A stretch of 64,000 nucleotides of DNA from an uncultured Clostridium sp. (GTDB taxonomy: Bacteria; Bacillota; Clostridia; Clostridiales; Clostridiaceae): positions 1-64,000 of the forward strand of contig NZ_CAAGHK010000075.1 of NCBI RefSeq assembly GCF_900769625.1, in the 5' to 3' direction. The notes beneath the pieces are model-generated. The model ran no database searches, had not been told where the DNA came from, and saw only the letters and a list, made by a program, of their open reading frames with translations. The position numbers were made by a program, and so were the translations under genes. The first letter of the stretch is position 1. Every line of letters begins with the position of its first letter. Shown here one piece after another: positions 19,801 to 27,893 of the stretch.

Positions 19801-22800
19801 TATTATCTATTTTTGCAAGATAATCTTTTAATTTATTAATCTTAACATTTAGAGTACACTTAAAGTCATCTTCAGATGATTTTATACTGTTTCTGCACTT
19901 TCGTATAATATCATACATGTTTGGAACTCCCTCAAGAAATTCCCTGCTGTACAATACTTCTATATCACCAAATATTTTATGGTAATTTTCTATCTTTCTG
20001 CTCACTTCACAGAATAGTTTATTCAGCCAGTATTCAGTTTCAGAGTCAAAATTTTCATCAGCAGAACTCAGCTTTATAAGTGCTTCTTCAAGAATACTTA
20101 TATAATCTCCGTATGATGCTTCTTTAGAGAACCTCACATTTATCTGCGGGTTTTCTTCTTCAATTATCATATATATATCATTTACAGATGTTATCTCTTC
20201 TATTCGTATTACAGGAGATGTTTTCAGCTCCTCCATAGCTTCTTTTAGTATCCATAAATTCGCAAGCAGATTTCCATTATCAACAGTTGAAACGTATCGT
20301 GGATATAATGGTGATTTTGTTCTTGTATCATACCAGTTCAAATAATGACCGTGAACCTTTTCGAGCGTCCTCATACTATCTAAAATACGTTCTGTTTTAT
20401 CAATAAAATCCGCCATTGTTATATATCCAAAATCATATGCTATTACATTTGCAATCAGTCCCATGCCAATATTGGTAGGTGATGTTCTATGAGCCACCCC
20501 CTTAAATGGCTTTTCCTGATAATTATCTGGAGCAAGATAATTATTCTCTTCGTTTACAAAATCCTCATAGTAAGCATATATACGCCTTGACAGCTTTCTC
20601 AAATATTCTCTATCATCTTCATTAATTTCTTCTTTTGACTGTTTAGTGTCACGGCTTATGTAAAATGCTATATATGGACTGCATATCCATAATACTGCTG
20701 GTATTAATGAAAACAGACTTATTTCTATTGAGTCATCAAGTGAAATCAGAAATATTAATATACCAGTAAAAGGGCCCCACCACATTCTCTTAAAATGTGA
20801 TTTCAAATCATTTCTAATACATTTCCCTTCTATATTTGCAGACTGCCATTCAAGCAGATTTCTTTTTGTAAATATTATTCTACCCAAAGTAACAAGAATT
20901 GCCTTTATCATCAAAAATGACTCGTATGGTATAAAACTTATTATCAATATTATCTGCTTGAACGTCTTAAATGCTCCCATGAGCCTGTTCTTTGGAGTTA
21001 CCACAAAATCAGCAACTATAAATACAAGCCGCATTATTAATACAAGGAAACATATTATTGCTATCTGCTGAATTCTTTCTCTGCATGTTAACGATATAAT
21101 CAATAATAAAAGAAGATTTGGAGCAAGAAGGCTTCTTCTCAAATTATCAAAAATCTTCCACTTATTAAGCAGAGTTATCTTTCTTGAAAAAAGCCATCCT
21201 GCAATCTGCCAGTCCCCCCTTACCCATCTGTAAAGCCGTCTACAGCTGCTTTCATAATATGATGGATAACCATCAACAAGTTCAACATCACTTACAAGTG
21301 CACACCTTGTCAGTGCCCCTTCCAAAAGGTCATGACTTAAAACCCTGTTTTCTTTTATATTTTTATTTGTTATATCATAGAACTGGTCAATATTTATTAT
21401 TCCCTTTCCAACAAATGAACCCTCTCCAAAAAGGTCCTCATATGTATCAGAATAAGCTGTTGAATATCCATCAACTCCGCTGTCGCCGCCAAATATCCTT
21501 GAAAATATAGTTGCATTTTTTGATTCCATACTTATGCTTATCTTTGGCTGCATAATATTATATCCTCTAAATACTCTATTGTTTTTATCCATGTAAGGTA
21601 CATTAAGTACATGACTCATTGCACCTACAAGTTTACATACAGTTTCACGAGGCATAAATGTATCTTCATCAAGTGTTATAATATATTTTGCATCTTTTAA
21701 TACATCTATTGGTGAGCTTATTACATCAAATGTGTTATCAGAATATCCTCTTAAAAGAGACATGAATTCCATGAGTTTGCCACGTTTTCTTTCCCTACCC
21801 ATATAAATTCTCATTTTTTCATTATATGTTCTCTTTCTGCTAAGGAAGAAAAACTTATCTCCACACTTTCCATACTTCTTATTTAATTTTTCTGCACATT
21901 CCAATCCATATTCTATTATCTTCTTGTCACTATCTTTGTATTCTTCATTATAATCCTCAAAATCACTCAATAAAGCAAAATACACATTGGGATCATCATT
22001 TCCACAATGATATACCTCAAGCTTTTCCATAAGTTCTTTTATCTTTTCCGAACAGTTTACTATTGCAGGTATTACAACTATAGTCTTATACTGCTTAGGA
22101 ATACCACAGCTGAAATCAAGCTTTGGTACCAATCGTACTTTTACTACTCTGCTGCATATATAATTTATAATACCTACTACTATTTCATTTATAGGAATGA
22201 TTATTGCCAAAAAAGAGAGTATAAATTCTTTTCTTGTATATGTTAAATGAGCAAACCTTCCTATAACTAGAAACAATAAGTTCAACAAAATAGTTAAACC
22301 AATGTTAATTGCTACATATGTTCCTTGAGACATCACTTCTGAAACATCATGGTAGTATCCATCAAGAAGAAGACTTCCATGTTCAATAATGTAATAACCT
22401 ACATGGCACTTGTATTCTTCTTCATTATCATGCCTGCTTTTTTGTGCAAGAGAAAGCACATTCCTGGCAACTCGTGCTTCACTTGTGTTTATAACCCTTG
22501 ATATATCTTCAAGCTTATGCCTGTAGTAATCCTTTGATTCAAAATCCATGCACTTATATACACCAGCAGGATCATCACTCAGTATTCTGTCAACAATTGA
22601 AGTTTCCTCAAAGAAATGCCTCCAGCTTATTCCTTCAATGATTCTTATATCAGCAATATACTGACTGATATTCTGCTCAAGAGATTCTTCTTTAAGGTTT
22701 GCTTTTATTAAAAAACTATTATAATCGATATCCAGATTCCATTTCAATTTTGAATAGTTATCTATTTCCTTATCTTTAACTGAATTTTCACGGAGAACAT

Positions 22801-23749
22801 TGATAAATTCTCTCAAAAATAAAGGTGACATGATATTTTCATCATCTGTTACAACTGCATCATCATTAAACTCCAGTTCCTCCTGAAGATTTTCTTTATT
22901 TATACATTGCAGAACATTTTCTGCATGCTCTCTGCCCATTAATATTTCTTTTTGTACTTTTACAAGTTCATTTGTATAATAGCTCAGCTTCAACATTACT
23001 GCTGTTCTAAGCATCAGTGGAAAAGCCCATAATTCACCCATTGTAAAACAGTAATCAATTTTATTTTTATTCTTTTCAAGACTATCAAAATATCTTATAT
23101 AGTTTACTAAATCATCAAGTTCAAGTTTTCTCTTTTCATTGATGTATTTTTTTGCAAGCACTAATATACGTGGAATATTATCTTCCGTATAACTTTCTTT
23201 ATTATGCTTTTTCTTTCTATTGTTAATAATAGATTTATGTCTTTTACTTTTATTGTTATTTATACTATCATTCTTTAAGATATCTGTACCCCCACATTCA
23301 TCACTACCTATATACTCTAAATAATCACTGCCATAAGGAAGGCTTTTAAAGTATTCTAAAGGCATGCATTTCTTCACACATTTGTATTCCTTCTCAATAA
23401 GGTAGATATTATCAAGCAGCCATTCTGCTGGTCCACATATCCTCACTTTATTCTTATTTAAGCTTTTAAAATATTTGAAATTATCATGAATGCAGGAAAA
23501 TCCATCAGCCAAGTCCCTAAGAACATTTTTTCTGAGTTCATAATAATCATTTTTGCCCAAGTAAAAACACTTCCCTTCACAGCCTTCACAGCCAATGCTT
23601 TTATTACTAAATTCACTGACTATTACACTTACGTTTTTATAAAGATAACCATATATATAAAAAATATTGTTATAAATACAGTTAATACTAAAGTTATTTT
23701 TACCAAAAATACAAAAATAATTCTCTCTATAAAAAATATCTGAACACAC
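13838..23749 (-). CDS. Giant cyclic beta-1,2-glucan synthase-type protein (GT84 + GH94)
   Basis: This family makes cyclic beta-1,2-glucan from UDP-glucose at the membrane, using a GT84 transferase and a GH94 phosphorylase-like module. The open frame is 3303 codons. It shows the N-terminal PAEWLLDN-like motif (about 103-111), membrane segments (about 465-525), the GT84 domain with TLDEDT (about 692), HDLLEG and RWVRGDWQ, and more membrane segments (about 865-1030). A glycoamylase-like region follows (FGIPGLGLKRG, about 1465), then GH94 modules with the catalytic GSGDWNDGM (about 2940) near the C terminus. Low-complexity insertions occur at about 1530-1605, 2180-2430, 2600-2645 and 3045-3085. 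The start is uncertain: there is no early ATG, and the GTG at 23749 lies inside the upstream gene's terminator. A TTG at 23560 with a weak GAAGGGAAG site is an alternative. Confidence 0.85.
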   Translation of the reverse strand: MCSDIFYRENYFCIFGKNNFSINCIYNNIFYIYGYLYKNVSVIVSEFSNKSIGCEGCEGKCFYLGKNDYYELRKNVLRDLADGFSCIHDNFKYFKSLNKNKVRICGPAEWLLDNIYLIEKEYKCVKKCMPLEYFKSLPYGSDYLEYIGSDECGGTDILKNDSINNNKSKRHKSIINNRKKKHNKESYTEDNIPRILVLAKKYINEKRKLELDDLVNYIRYFDSLEKNKNKIDYCFTMGELWAFPLMLRTAVMLKLSYYTNELVKVQKEILMGREHAENVLQCINKENLQEELEFNDDAVVTDDENIMSPLFLREFINVLRENSVKDKEIDNYSKLKWNLDIDYNSFLIKANLKEESLEQNISQYIADIRIIEGISWRHFFEETSIVDRILSDDPAGVYKCMDFESKDYYRHKLEDISRVINTSEARVARNVLSLAQKSRHDNEEEYKCHVGYYIIEHGSLLLDGYYHDVSEVMSQGTYVAINIGLTILLNLLFLVIGRFAHLTYTRKEFILSFLAIIIPINEIVVGIINYICSRVVKVRLVPKLDFSCGIPKQYKTIVVIPAIVNCSEKIKELMEKLEVYHCGNDDPNVYFALLSDFEDYNEEYKDSDKKIIEYGLECAEKLNKKYGKCGDKFFFLSRKRTYNEKMRIYMGRERKRGKLMEFMSLLRGYSDNTFDVISSPIDVLKDAKYIITLDEDTFMPRETVCKLVGAMSHVLNVPYMDKNNRVFRGYNIMQPKISISMESKNATIFSRIFGGDSGVDGYSTAYSDTYEDLFGEGSFVGKGIINIDQFYDITNKNIKENRVLSHDLLEGALTRCALVSDVELVDGYPSYYESSCRRLYRWVRGDWQIAGWLFSRKITLLNKWKIFDNLRRSLLAPNLLLLLIISLTCRERIQQIAIICFLVLIMRLVFIVADFVVTPKNRLMGAFKTFKQIILIISFIPYESFLMIKAILVTLGRIIFTKRNLLEWQSANIEGKCIRNDLKSHFKRMWWGPFTGILIFLISLDDSIEISLFSLIPAVLWICSPYIAFYISRDTKQSKEEINEDDREYLRKLSRRIYAYYEDFVNEENNYLAPDNYQEKPFKGVAHRTSPTNIGMGLIANVIAYDFGYITMADFIDKTERILDSMRTLEKVHGHYLNWYDTRTKSPLYPRYVSTVDNGNLLANLWILKEAMEELKTSPVIRIEEITSVNDIYMIIEEENPQINVRFSKEASYGDYISILEEALIKLSSADENFDSETEYWLNKLFCEVSRKIENYHKIFGDIEVLYSREFLEGVPNMYDIIRKCRNSIKSSEDDFKCTLNVKINKLKDYLAKIDNIINEIDEISSEMNFKFLYNKERGLFSIGYNVEENSLGNSYYDLFASECRIASFVAVSKNDVPKSHWFNLSRAMTNAFHTHSLVSWSGTMFEYFMPSLIMRNYPRTLLDQTYKGVIKAQMDFAKQKKVPWGISESAFHEFDNDENYQYKAFGIPGLGLKRGLEDEVVVSPYSTMICLPFCVKKGIENLKRLQGGSALGRYGFIEAVDYTKAREDKFITGYNVDNHSENVDNSVINVDKCEYTVDNTVIKNEENDERYIVDNVDNVNNCVNKRRNIDISTYLKDKKNYNNPQNDNKHEKIFSYASYPQEDDCIYNDGIKPNKISTYMVHHLGMSIMALDNVLKDNILINRFHNIPHIKASELLLKEKIPNHVTFERNEDYSIKNRYVKGEILIPRVFREKDDTFDEPQVLLLSNGEYSSMINIFGSGYSKKNDMMLYRWKGSSTSDDSGLFFYIKNLNSNDYWSSAFEPCRSYGDDYEAWFNLDKAKFSRRDGNIESTTEIALSTEENLEVRKITLSNIGEKGRSIEITSYCEITLTSFSADSVHPAFSNLFIQTEYDEEEKMLLGSRRGRVKGAKVPYIFQKIIVNGECEGEITYETSRINFIGRNRNLKTPEAMDNDKSLNNTCGTVLDPILSMRVRVRIAGGEKREIYFITGTVNSKEEAVEISQKYNDNAKAERIFNKYSINVQLELKNLEIKSIQAELFQNLSSYIFYLQKGRKYREQYIRNIKKHQKDLWAYGISGDLPIVLLTIEDENDISLVITIIKFYSYLKLKGVKIDLIIYNDEELSYDEPLKKSIMQAVNMVNAGNSLNKSGGIYIHNKSTMNLEIKEFLIGISRLYVDSKNGTLLEQFRKCEEMQKEKDISVQNNIYSRSNILCETQNSGISEMQRAEYVTKTNPSFKGKEYNNFYEDKNKFEKGDEKNNINGDKDLFKLRRDSNKNKVVGSEMNVNDVSDRDKLSAKEIDLLSRNIRTIQGEDDFATDQAESDVNADKTAETDINVDNNSEIDINVKNNSQTGSDYHEKTKINYDEYDHDVDLIKDNDLLKGISNCNQQHELYGLEKVIQDTKHIKNESSCNPRVNISDKVTGSNELKKSVDQERYEGERKDKSQEDYSKMDLDFFNGYGGFDKSDGTYVIRLSNYKNTPAPWINVMSNSDFGFHISETGSSYTWCGNSRENKITPWSNDYIRDPLGEALYIRDDKGGRYFSISPEPVRDENEYIIKHGFGYSQFMHTAYGIKGEMKVFAPRNEKVKLQIVRLKNLINEERDISIFYYAKLVLGVYGYESERYISTYFKEDTNNTVDKNIDRQKGNVDYSSDYNDDIKSDDNCYVDYIGGNNPYSEFFGDLHAYLTILGGDNLTVCGDTKEFIGCGRDVSTPNALNHDRLSNRTGSIYDPCLSACSSIKLKAHETKEILIVFGQDTEENIAGMISKYRNMENAHAALENVKEYWHDFLGNIQVSTPDKSMNYMLNGWLLYQTLSCRYLSRSAFYQSGGAYGFRDQLQDSLALGVVDSEITKSQIVRSASRQYIEGDVQHWWHPVVNSGIRTRFSDDLLWMPYVTAEYIKSTGDYSILDIEAAYLEDEPLREGEDERYTIVHSSSTSGTIYEHCQKAIKYSLKFGEHNIPLIGSGDWNDGMSTVGNKGKGESVWLGWFLYDILSSFEKIAEQRDDIKNLKYYRYQKEFIKENIEKNAWDGGWYRRAYFDDGTPLGSRENPECQIDSLAQSWAVISGAAKISGNSDEAEYDSNTANNHGNTIIDKSNNSSENRYTERAVEAMAAVEKNLVKKDKGMILLLAPPFNNSYLEPGYIKGYVAGVRENGGQYTHAAVWVILAMTKLGYGNKAAEYYNMINPINHSQTELECMVYKTEPYVMSADVYIKEPHGGRGGWSWYTGASGWMYRVGIENILGLKRIEDKGYEINPCVPDSWNEYELRIKNKTEDYIISIKRINRDKLEKAYNINKEKLYIKINNEIYSEKLIPRNAGHLDIEVFFS
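19005..19121. repeat. Cluster of TTATCCACA motifs inside the glucan-synthase gene
   Basis: Three exact DnaA-box matches TTATCCACA (19023-19031, 19092-19100, 19113-19121), plus TTATCCACT (19071) and TTATTCACA (19005), all in one orientation. They encode a repeated Val-Asp-Asn/Lys motif in a disordered insertion of the protein. Confidence 0.6.
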
Positions 23750-23771
23750 AGGTCTGTACCTATGTGTTCAG
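23728..23771 (-). terminator. Terminator of the M18 aminopeptidase gene
   Basis: On the minus strand, CTGAACACA and TGTGTTCAG pair (9 bp), extended by AGGT/ACCT, and are followed by ATATTTTTTAT. It overlaps the annotatable GTG start of the downstream glucan-synthase frame. Confidence 0.8.
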
Positions 23772-23827
23772 ATTAAAAATAAAAAAACTCATGACTGATA
23801 TTCTGAAGACTGAATGAAATGTTTATT

Positions 23828-25114
23828 TTAGTTAAAGAATTCAGTAAATGCTTTTATTGTGTATTCATTATCCTTAACTGAAGCAAGTTCTCTTATTGAG
23901 TGCATGCTTAAAAGTGGTGCTCCCATATCAATAACTGGAATGTTAAGTTTTGCTGCTGTTATTGGACCTATTGTTGTCCCACCTCTCATGTCTGAACGGT
24001 TAACAAATACCTGGCATGGAACTCCTGCCTTTTCACAGATTCCCTTAAATATTCCTGATGCAAAACTATCAGTTGAGTAGCTTCCGCTTGCTGCAACCTT
24101 TATTACAGGGCCGCCACCTAATACTGGCTTGTTTGTTGGGTCACATTTTTCTGTGTAGTTTGGATGAATTGCATGAGCTAAATCTGCTGAAATCATCACT
24201 GAATTTGATAATGCTCTTCTGAATCCTTCTCTATCCTTGTTCAATCCTAAAGCTATTCTTTCTAAAATAGTTTCTAATATTGAAGAATTAGCTCCTTGAG
24301 ATGTTAAACTTCCTATTTCTTCGTTGTCTAAAGCTACTAAAACCTTAGTTGATTTTATATTATTACTTTCAGTTAATGCCTTTAATCCTGCAAATACCAT
24401 CCAAAGATCATCAAGTCTTCCGCATGATATTAATTCTTCATTTAATCCTACTACAGTACCTTCTGCATATTCATATAAGAATAAATCAAAATCTAGAATT
24501 TCTGCTACTTCAACATTTAAGGTTTCTGCTAAAAGATTTAATAAGTAATTATCTTTTTCTAGCTTTTCATTGCACAATGTTAATAAAGGTAAAACGTCCT
24601 TTTGTTTATTGAATTCATATCCTTCATTAACGCTTCTATTCATATGAATTGCTATATTAGGTATTATTAATACAGGATTGTTTACATCTACTATTCTTGT
24701 TTCTGGCTTAAATACATTATCGCTTTTTAAAGTAACTCTTCCAGCAATCGATAATGGTCTGTCAAACCATGTGCTTAATATAGGACCACCATATACTTCA
24801 GTATTTAATTTTAAATAATTGTTTTCTACTTTCATTTCAGCACTTGGCTTTATTCTAAATCCTGGTGAGTCAGTATGAGCACCTATTAATCTGAATCCAT
24901 CTTCTTCGATTTCACCGCTTCCAACTTCAAAAGCTATTACCGCAGAATCATTTTTCATAATGTAATGCTTATCACCTTTACTTAAATTCCAGCAGTCACT
25001 TTCCTTTATTTCAGTAAAACCATTTTGGTCCAATATATTTTTAACTTCATATGCACCTTGAAATGCAGTTTTACTCTTGTTAATAAAATTTAATAATTGT
25101 TTTGTATTATCCAT
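23828..25114 (-). CDS. M18 family aminopeptidase
   Basis: The 428-aa product is the usual length for the family. It releases N-terminal amino acids from peptides in the cytoplasm with a two-metal (zinc/cobalt) centre. Visible family features are the metal-binding GAHTDSPG (about 79-86), the WFDRPLSIAGRV segment (about 116-127), LDNEEIGS (about 254-261, with the catalytic Glu pair), DLAHA followed by HPNY (about 308-317), and the C-terminal MGAPLLSMHSIRE motif with the last His ligand. The start ATG has GAAGGAG just upstream. It has no signal peptide. It is a single-gene unit with its own terminator downstream. Gene name not assigned because apeA/apeB usage varies. Confidence 0.93.
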   Translation of the reverse strand: MDNTKQLLNFINKSKTAFQGAYEVKNILDQNGFTEIKESDCWNLSKGDKHYIMKNDSAVIAFEVGSGEIEEDGFRLIGAHTDSPGFRIKPSAEMKVENNYLKLNTEVYGGPILSTWFDRPLSIAGRVTLKSDNVFKPETRIVDVNNPVLIIPNIAIHMNRSVNEGYEFNKQKDVLPLLTLCNEKLEKDNYLLNLLAETLNVEVAEILDFDLFLYEYAEGTVVGLNEELISCGRLDDLWMVFAGLKALTESNNIKSTKVLVALDNEEIGSLTSQGANSSILETILERIALGLNKDREGFRRALSNSVMISADLAHAIHPNYTEKCDPTNKPVLGGGPVIKVAASGSYSTDSFASGIFKGICEKAGVPCQVFVNRSDMRGGTTIGPITAAKLNIPVIDMGAPLLSMHSIRELASVKDNEYTIKAFTEFFN

Positions 25115-25305
25115 TATCTCACTCCTTCTTCATGTTGTTCATTGGTAGTTATTGATATATATTGAAATCTACATACTAATTACAGAGATTTCAACATCGA
25201 TTGCAATGTATACATTCAATATGAAACAATCCCTATTAAAAATCATCTTAAAATTCCTAAAACATATCTGTTATCTTTAAGAAATCTTTGATATTTATAA
25301 AGTTT

Positions 25306-26121
25306 TTATTTGTTTAATTCATCAAGCAGTTTAATTACTGATTTCCTCAATACTGGATGAATCTTATATGGACAAAGTTCAGAAAGTGGTTTAAGAACAA
25401 ATTCCCTCTCTTCCATTCTTGGATGAGGAAGGATTATCTCTTCATCATCACTTATTAAATTATCATAAAATACAACATCTAAATCTATGATTCTTGGCCC
25501 CCATCTTATGATTCTTTCTCTCTTCATATCACTTTCAATATGAAGCAGTGCTCTCACAAGTTCCTTTGGTGAGAAAGTAGTCTTTATCTTTACTGCACCA
25601 TTAAGAAATTCTTCCTGGTCAGTATATCCCCAAGGTTCAGTCACTATAAATCCTGATACATTTTCTACTTTAATTTCTGCTAATGATGATATTCTCTCGA
25701 CTGCATCATTCAAATTTTTTTCTTTATCACCAATATTGCTTCCTATTGATAAATAAGCTTCATGCCATCCTCTTTCAATTTCTATTCCTGCATAATCAAG
25801 ATGCCTGCCAATAGGTGCCCAAGGCTTCTTAAGCGTAACTTTTACACTCTGTACAATTTCGTAATTATGTAATATGTAGTCTGCAACCTTCTGTGCAGCA
25901 GTTTCTATAAGATCATATGATTCTTTTATAAATTCTTCTTCTATTCTATGGCACAATTCTCCATAGTGAACTGACTTAGTTAAATCTCCAGTCACTCCAG
26001 CTTCCTTTGTATCAAGGAAAAGTTCTATATCTAATATAAATTTCTGCCCTAAAGTCTTTTCTTCCTGAAACACTCCATGATTAGCAAAAATCTCAACGTT
26101 CTTTAAAAAAATCCTATCCAT
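25306..26121 (-). CDS. folBK: Bifunctional dihydroneopterin aldolase / HPPK (FolB-FolK fusion)
   Basis: It catalyses two consecutive steps of tetrahydrofolate synthesis. Residues 1-116 are a dihydroneopterin aldolase: NHGVFQEEK with the Glu/His region, and KPWAPIGRHLDYAGIEIER. Residues 120-271 are 6-hydroxymethyl-7,8-dihydropterin pyrophosphokinase: SIGSNIGDKEKNL, the PWGYTDQEEFLNGAV loop, RWGPRIIDLDVVFY with the DLD metal site, and LPHPRMEEREFVLKPL. The frame opens at a GTG at 26136. The ATG at 26121 is preferred because GGAGGAG is 7 bases before it, giving 271 aa. It follows folP by about 100 bases in the same direction. The fusion is known in clostridia and streptococci. Confidence 0.93.
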   Translation of the reverse strand: MDRIFLKNVEIFANHGVFQEEKTLGQKFILDIELFLDTKEAGVTGDLTKSVHYGELCHRIEEEFIKESYDLIETAAQKVADYILHNYEIVQSVKVTLKKPWAPIGRHLDYAGIEIERGWHEAYLSIGSNIGDKEKNLNDAVERISSLAEIKVENVSGFIVTEPWGYTDQEEFLNGAVKIKTTFSPKELVRALLHIESDMKRERIIRWGPRIIDLDVVFYDNLISDDEEIILPHPRMEEREFVLKPLSELCPYKIHPVLRKSVIKLLDELNK

Positions 26122-26218
26122 GTAATACTCCTCCACTGAGTAAATTTACGCCATATTTTCTTTAAACATTTCCATTCATCAATCATGAATAAGAATGCAG
26201 ACATAAATTATTCCTTTA

Positions 26219-27025
26219 CTATACACTTAAAATTTTATCTGTCATTACACATGCTCTCTTATTTTCAAGAATATCATGCACTCTTATAAATTCACATCCT
26301 GACATTATGCCCATTACAGTAGTAACAAGTGTTCCTTCAACTCTCTGGTCAACAGGAAGATTTAATGTATTTCCTATCATTGATTTTCTTGATGTTCCAA
26401 GCAGAACAGGATAACCCATATCTCTTATCTCCTTAAGATTTTTCATAACCATCAGGTTTTCCTCATAAGTCTTTGCAAAACCTATGCCTGGATCTAAAAT
26501 TATGTTTTCCTTTTTAACTCCAGCACCCATTGCAATCTTTATTGATTCTTCTAAATCGCTCTTAACATCTTCCATTAAATCTTCATAAGGCTTATCTTTT
26601 CTATTATGCATAAGAATACATTGAACCCCATATTTAGCTGCAACATCTGCCATATCCTTATCCTTTTTAAATCCCCATATGTCATTTATAATATCAGCAC
26701 CAGCCTGAATTGCTGCTTCGGCAGTTTTTGCTTTGTATGTATCTATTGAAACTGGAATATCAAATTTTTCTTTAACAGCTTTAATTACTGGTACAACTCT
26801 ATTGATTTCATCATCAGCTTCTACAACCTTAAATCCAGGTCTTGTTGATTCGCCACCAATATCAATTATGTCAGCTCCCTGATTAATCATTTCTTCAACT
26901 CTTTTTAAAGCCATATCAATTTCATTAAACTTTCCACCATCAGAAAATGAATCAGGTGTTGCATTTAAAATCCCCATAACATAAGTTCTTTCCCCTAATT
27001 TAAATTCCTTATTACCTATTTTCAT
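26219..27025 (-). CDS. folP: Dihydropteroate synthase
   Basis: The 268-aa TIM-barrel enzyme joins p-aminobenzoate to 6-hydroxymethyl-dihydropterin pyrophosphate; it is the sulfonamide target. Motifs in order: GILNATPDSFSDGGKF (about 18-33), GADIIDIGGESTRPG (about 50-64), IDTYKA (about 97-102), INDIWGF, ILDPGIGFAKT (about 176-186) and the GTSRKSMIG loop (about 211-219), with a final RVHD near the C terminus. Length and order are typical. The ATG at 27025 has a modest GGTG/AAGGA site upstream. Together with the adjacent folB-folK fusion it covers the middle of the folate pathway. GTP cyclohydrolase (folE) is not in the window. Confidence 0.95.
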   Translation of the reverse strand: MKIGNKEFKLGERTYVMGILNATPDSFSDGGKFNEIDMALKRVEEMINQGADIIDIGGESTRPGFKVVEADDEINRVVPVIKAVKEKFDIPVSIDTYKAKTAEAAIQAGADIINDIWGFKKDKDMADVAAKYGVQCILMHNRKDKPYEDLMEDVKSDLEESIKIAMGAGVKKENIILDPGIGFAKTYEENLMVMKNLKEIRDMGYPVLLGTSRKSMIGNTLNLPVDQRVEGTLVTTVMGIMSGCEFIRVHDILENKRACVMTDKILSV

Positions 27026-27154
27026 GTGTAATCACCATTCCTTTATATAACCTTTGTAACATTTACTTATATTTTAACATTAATTTATATCATGTCTAGT
27101 TTATTCGCTAAGACAGCTTCAATAATGATTATATGCTAATTTGTTAGATACGCA

Positions 27155-27631
27155 TTAGTATTTAATTATCATATTTTTCTTTTCTTTGCTCCAATAGCAG
27201 TCTTTTTCTGCTTTGCATTCAAAACAATTCCTTGATAATTTATCACTTCTATATATAATCTCAAACAGCTTATTATCACAGTTTTTATTTCCATGATTAA
27301 CAATAGCATCTATAATTAATTTTTTCTCATCATCAGAATATGATGTTTCTTTTAATATTTCTTCTGCTATATCTGCTCCTGCTTGATCATGATTTACATT
27401 ATTCTTATATTCTTCTGATCTGCCTATATCATGAAGTAGACCAATTCCATAAATGACTTCTTTTGAATAATCCAATTTTTCTTCTAAAACTAATATGTAT
27501 GCAATTCTAGCCATATCTAAAAAATGCTTCATATCATGTCTGCAGTAAACTCTGTCTCTCTCTAAAACTTCAATTTCATTTATATACTTTATATATTTTT
27601 CATTATGAAGTATTTCATTTACTTTCTTCAA
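27155..27631 (-). CDS. HD-domain phosphohydrolase next to folate genes
   Basis: The 158-aa product starts at TTG (27631), chosen because GGAGG lies 7 bases upstream and no in-frame ATG fits. It carries an HD metal-dependent phosphohydrolase fold: CRHDMKHFLDMARIAY (about 32-47) supplies the first His, LLHDIGR (about 69-75) is the HD pair, NHDQAGADIAEEIL follows, then IVNHGNK. The C terminus has CFECKAEKDCYW, a Cys-rich tail (four Cys including the upstream one) that might bind metal. It lies 130 bases upstream of folP in the same direction, so a link to pterin phosphate removal is conceivable but only inferred. No substrate can be read from the sequence. Confidence 0.85.
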   Translation of the reverse strand: MKKVNEILHNEKYIKYINEIEVLERDRVYCRHDMKHFLDMARIAYILVLEEKLDYSKEVIYGIGLLHDIGRSEEYKNNVNHDQAGADIAEEILKETSYSDDEKKLIIDAIVNHGNKNCDNKLFEIIYRSDKLSRNCFECKAEKDCYWSKEKKNMIIKY

Positions 27632-27796
27632 AATAATCCTCCGTTACATTAAAATAATTATTACTCCTAATATAAATAATCATTGCTGAATTCATAGATT
27701 TAATGACAACATTTCTTTTTAAAATATACTATTAATTTTATTTACATATATTCTTCTTTCATTCATATAGTAACATTATATTATTATATTACATAC

Positions 27797-27838
27797 AAAA
27801 AAGCCATAGTATAAAAATAAAACTACAGCTCTTTTCAT
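27797..27838 (-). terminator. Terminator of dapA
   Basis: On the minus strand, AAAAGAGCTGTAGT pairs with ACTATGGCTTTTTT (wobbles and one A/T-edge), followed by a T run, about 55 bases beyond the dapA stop. The remainder of the 27632-27893 gap shows nothing else. Confidence 0.75.
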
Positions 27839-27893
27839 TTACAAAATTTAAGTTATTAAATTATAAACTCCTTATTAATTGTAAAATAATAAT

